A DNA stretch of 7,535 bases from positions 1 through 7,535 of the forward strand of contig JBFKQZ010000153.1 in NCBI GenBank assembly GCA_041627475.1, given 5' to 3'. Each line of letters starts with the position of its first letter. Within the stretch, counting starts at the first letter, position 1. The notes under the pieces are model-generated. The model was not told where the DNA came from. It searched no databases and saw only the letters and a list, made by a program, of their open reading frames with translations. The position numbers were made by a program, and so were the translations under genes. Of the stretch, positions 6,736-7,535 are shown in pieces. Source of the stretch: JBFGFG01 sp041627475. GTDB taxonomy: Bacteria; Actinomycetota; Nitriliruptoria; Nitriliruptorales; Nitriliruptoraceae.

Positions 6736-6760
6736 CCGTTCTGTCCCGTCCGGACGCTTC

Positions 6761-6781
6761 GCCGGGCCATCGCCGCCCGGC
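6761..6781 (+). terminator. GC hairpin terminator after the B12-binding protein gene
   Basis: A perfect 7-bp stem, GCCGGGC / GCCCGGC, with a 7-nt loop (CATCGCC), begins 25 nt after the stop at 6735. No U-run follows, as is usual for terminators in high-GC Actinomycetota. It would separate this gene from the membrane-protein gene. Confidence 0.5.
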
Positions 6782-6801
6782 AGTCGCGCACTGGTGGGCC
6801 G

Positions 6802-6818
6802 TTCCCGCTCACCGGGAA
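6802..6818. repeat. Perfect interrupted palindrome TTCCCG-N5-CGGGAA
   Basis: Two 6-bp arms flank the spacer CTCAC in the spacer before the membrane-protein gene, 92 nt before its start. The half-sites plus spacer have the size of a dimeric regulator's operator, but a second hairpin of the preceding transcript is equally possible. No function is shown. Confidence 0.35.
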
Positions 6819-6870
6819 GACGAACAACCTTCCCCGCCCCTGCCGATCCGCTCTCGGGTGGTCGGGTCGT

Positions 6871-6895
6871 GCACGGGCCGGGCCCCGGCCGGTGC
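6871..6895. repeat. Large GC-rich hairpin just before the ribosome site of the membrane-protein gene
   Basis: GCAC (6871-6874) pairs with GTGC (6892-6895). After one G-G mismatch, six further GC pairs (6876-6881 with 6885-6890) close a 3-nt loop. The structure ends 4 nt before the Shine-Dalgarno GGAGG at 6900-6904. It could shape the leader RNA or be a DNA palindrome. Confidence 0.4.
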
Positions 6896-6910
6896 GGGGG
6901 GAGGCCACGC

Positions 6911-7535
6911 ATGGGGGACAGCCGACAGGACGAGGCGGGGTGGGGCGACCGGCCGCCGCGTCGGCGTGCGACGGCTGTCAGCGGGGCGGCCGCGGAGGAG
7001 TCGGTCCGACGCGCCCTGATCGGCATGTCCCTGGGGCTCGCGGTCGCGTTCCCCATCATGCGGCCTGCGGGGACGTCGGACGTGGTCACCGCGGTCTCGG
7101 CGGCCCTCGCGCTGGGGGTGGCGGTCGGGCTGTGGCGACGTCTCGCGCGTCCGCTCACGCTCCTCCGTGCCGGCACCGTCGGGGGCGTCGGGCTCATGAC
7201 GTGGGGGATCACCGTCGCTGCGGCCGGCGAGGGTCCGACACCGCTCGGTCTGCGCTTCCTCGCCTACGCCGCGATCGTCATGACGCTCGCCCTGTTCGTC
7301 CTCGACACGCGCGCGGGCGTCGTGGCCACGGTGGTGGTCCTGTTCGTCTGGACGCTGATCGTTGCGGCGGTGGGTCCCGTGGACGCACTCGCGGCACCCG
7401 ACGGTGAGGTCTTCGCGGCGCTGCGGTACGCGGTGGTGCTGCTCGCGATGCTGTGGGGCGTCCTCCGAGCCCACGACGTCCTCCGTTCCGAGCGCGACGT
7501 GCTGGTCCGCGAGGCCCGCACCGAGCGGGGCCGAC
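6911..7535 (+). CDS. Six-helix integral membrane protein, 3'-truncated; probable N-terminal sensory module of a signalling protein
   Basis: The frame is open from ATG 6911 to the window edge (208 residues, no stop), with GGAGG at 6900-6904 six nt before the start. Residues 1-34 are polar and Arg/Asp-rich. Six hydrophobic segments follow at about 35-50, 57-75, 83-104, 113-131, 135-154 and 168-186, with short loops. The chain then turns charged and helical (HDVLRSERDVLVREARTERGR, 188-208), which looks like the start of a coiled-coil linker. A compact 5-6-helix block followed by such a linker is the usual front end of membrane diguanylate cyclases/phosphodiesterases, histidine kinases and PAS-containing sensors. 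The output domain is beyond the window, so that assignment is inference; a transporter-like or purely structural protein is not excluded. No named family signature is visible. It appears to start its own transcription unit after the hairpin at 6761-6781. Confidence 0.8.
   Translation, partial: MGDSRQDEAGWGDRPPRRRATAVSGAAAEESVRRALIGMSLGLAVAFPIMRPAGTSDVVTAVSAALALGVAVGLWRRLARPLTLLRAGTVGGVGLMTWGITVAAAGEGPTPLGLRFLAYAAIVMTLALFVLDTRAGVVATVVVLFVWTLIVAAVGPVDALAAPDGEVFAALRYAVVLLAMLWGVLRAHDVLRSERDVLVREARTERGR

Noticed and set aside
6892..7407. 171-codon frame overlapping the membrane-protein gene
   Set aside because: It is out of frame with the six-helix protein and Gly/Arg-rich without structure. The frame from 6911 has the GGAGG site and clear transmembrane periodicity.

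Overview
The window is very GC-rich and almost fully coding. Codon third positions are nearly all G or C, and proteins are rich in Ala, Val, Asp and Arg. Together with an actinobacterial-type glycogen synthase and a fused AccD-AccA carboxyltransferase, this points to an Actinomycetota chromosome. A deep-branching lineage (Nitriliruptoria or Acidimicrobiia-like) is possible, but the sequence alone does not fix it. I see no tRNA or rRNA gene, insertion sequence, CRISPR array, prophage or sign of recent transfer.

Layout. Positions 2-4077 (+) hold a tight glucan-storage operon: glgC (5' end outside the window), glgA (GlgM-type GT4 synthase) and pgm, with gaps of 38 and 12 nt. It ends at a compact GC hairpin (4080-4099) in the 25-nt gap before a convergent gene. 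Positions 4103-6211 (-) hold a two-gene unit: accDA, a single-chain fusion of the AccD and AccA carboxyltransferase domains, then a single-pass membrane protein of 178 aa whose exported domain resembles a Rieske domain that has lost its iron-sulfur ligands. A 128-nt divergent promoter region (6212-6339) separates accDA from a small stand-alone B12-binding protein (6340-6735, +) of the methylmalonyl-CoA mutase small-subunit type. After a likely terminator and a palindrome-rich 175-nt spacer, a six-helix membrane protein begins at 6911 and runs off the right edge, probably the sensory N-terminus of a signalling protein.

How it fits together. Pgm makes glucose-1-phosphate, GlgC makes ADP-glucose, and GlgA/GlgM extends glucan or makes maltose-1-phosphate, so three consecutive steps are co-transcribed. 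The divergent pair joins acyl-CoA carboxylation to a B12-dependent acyl-CoA rearrangement subunit, which suggests malonyl/methylmalonyl-CoA metabolism. The partners (biotin carboxylase, biotin carrier, large mutase subunit) are not in the window. I found no convincing new defence or mobile system. The most unusual items are the degenerate Rieske-like membrane protein behind accDA, the revised accDA start with its back-to-back promoters, and the palindromes before the membrane gene.
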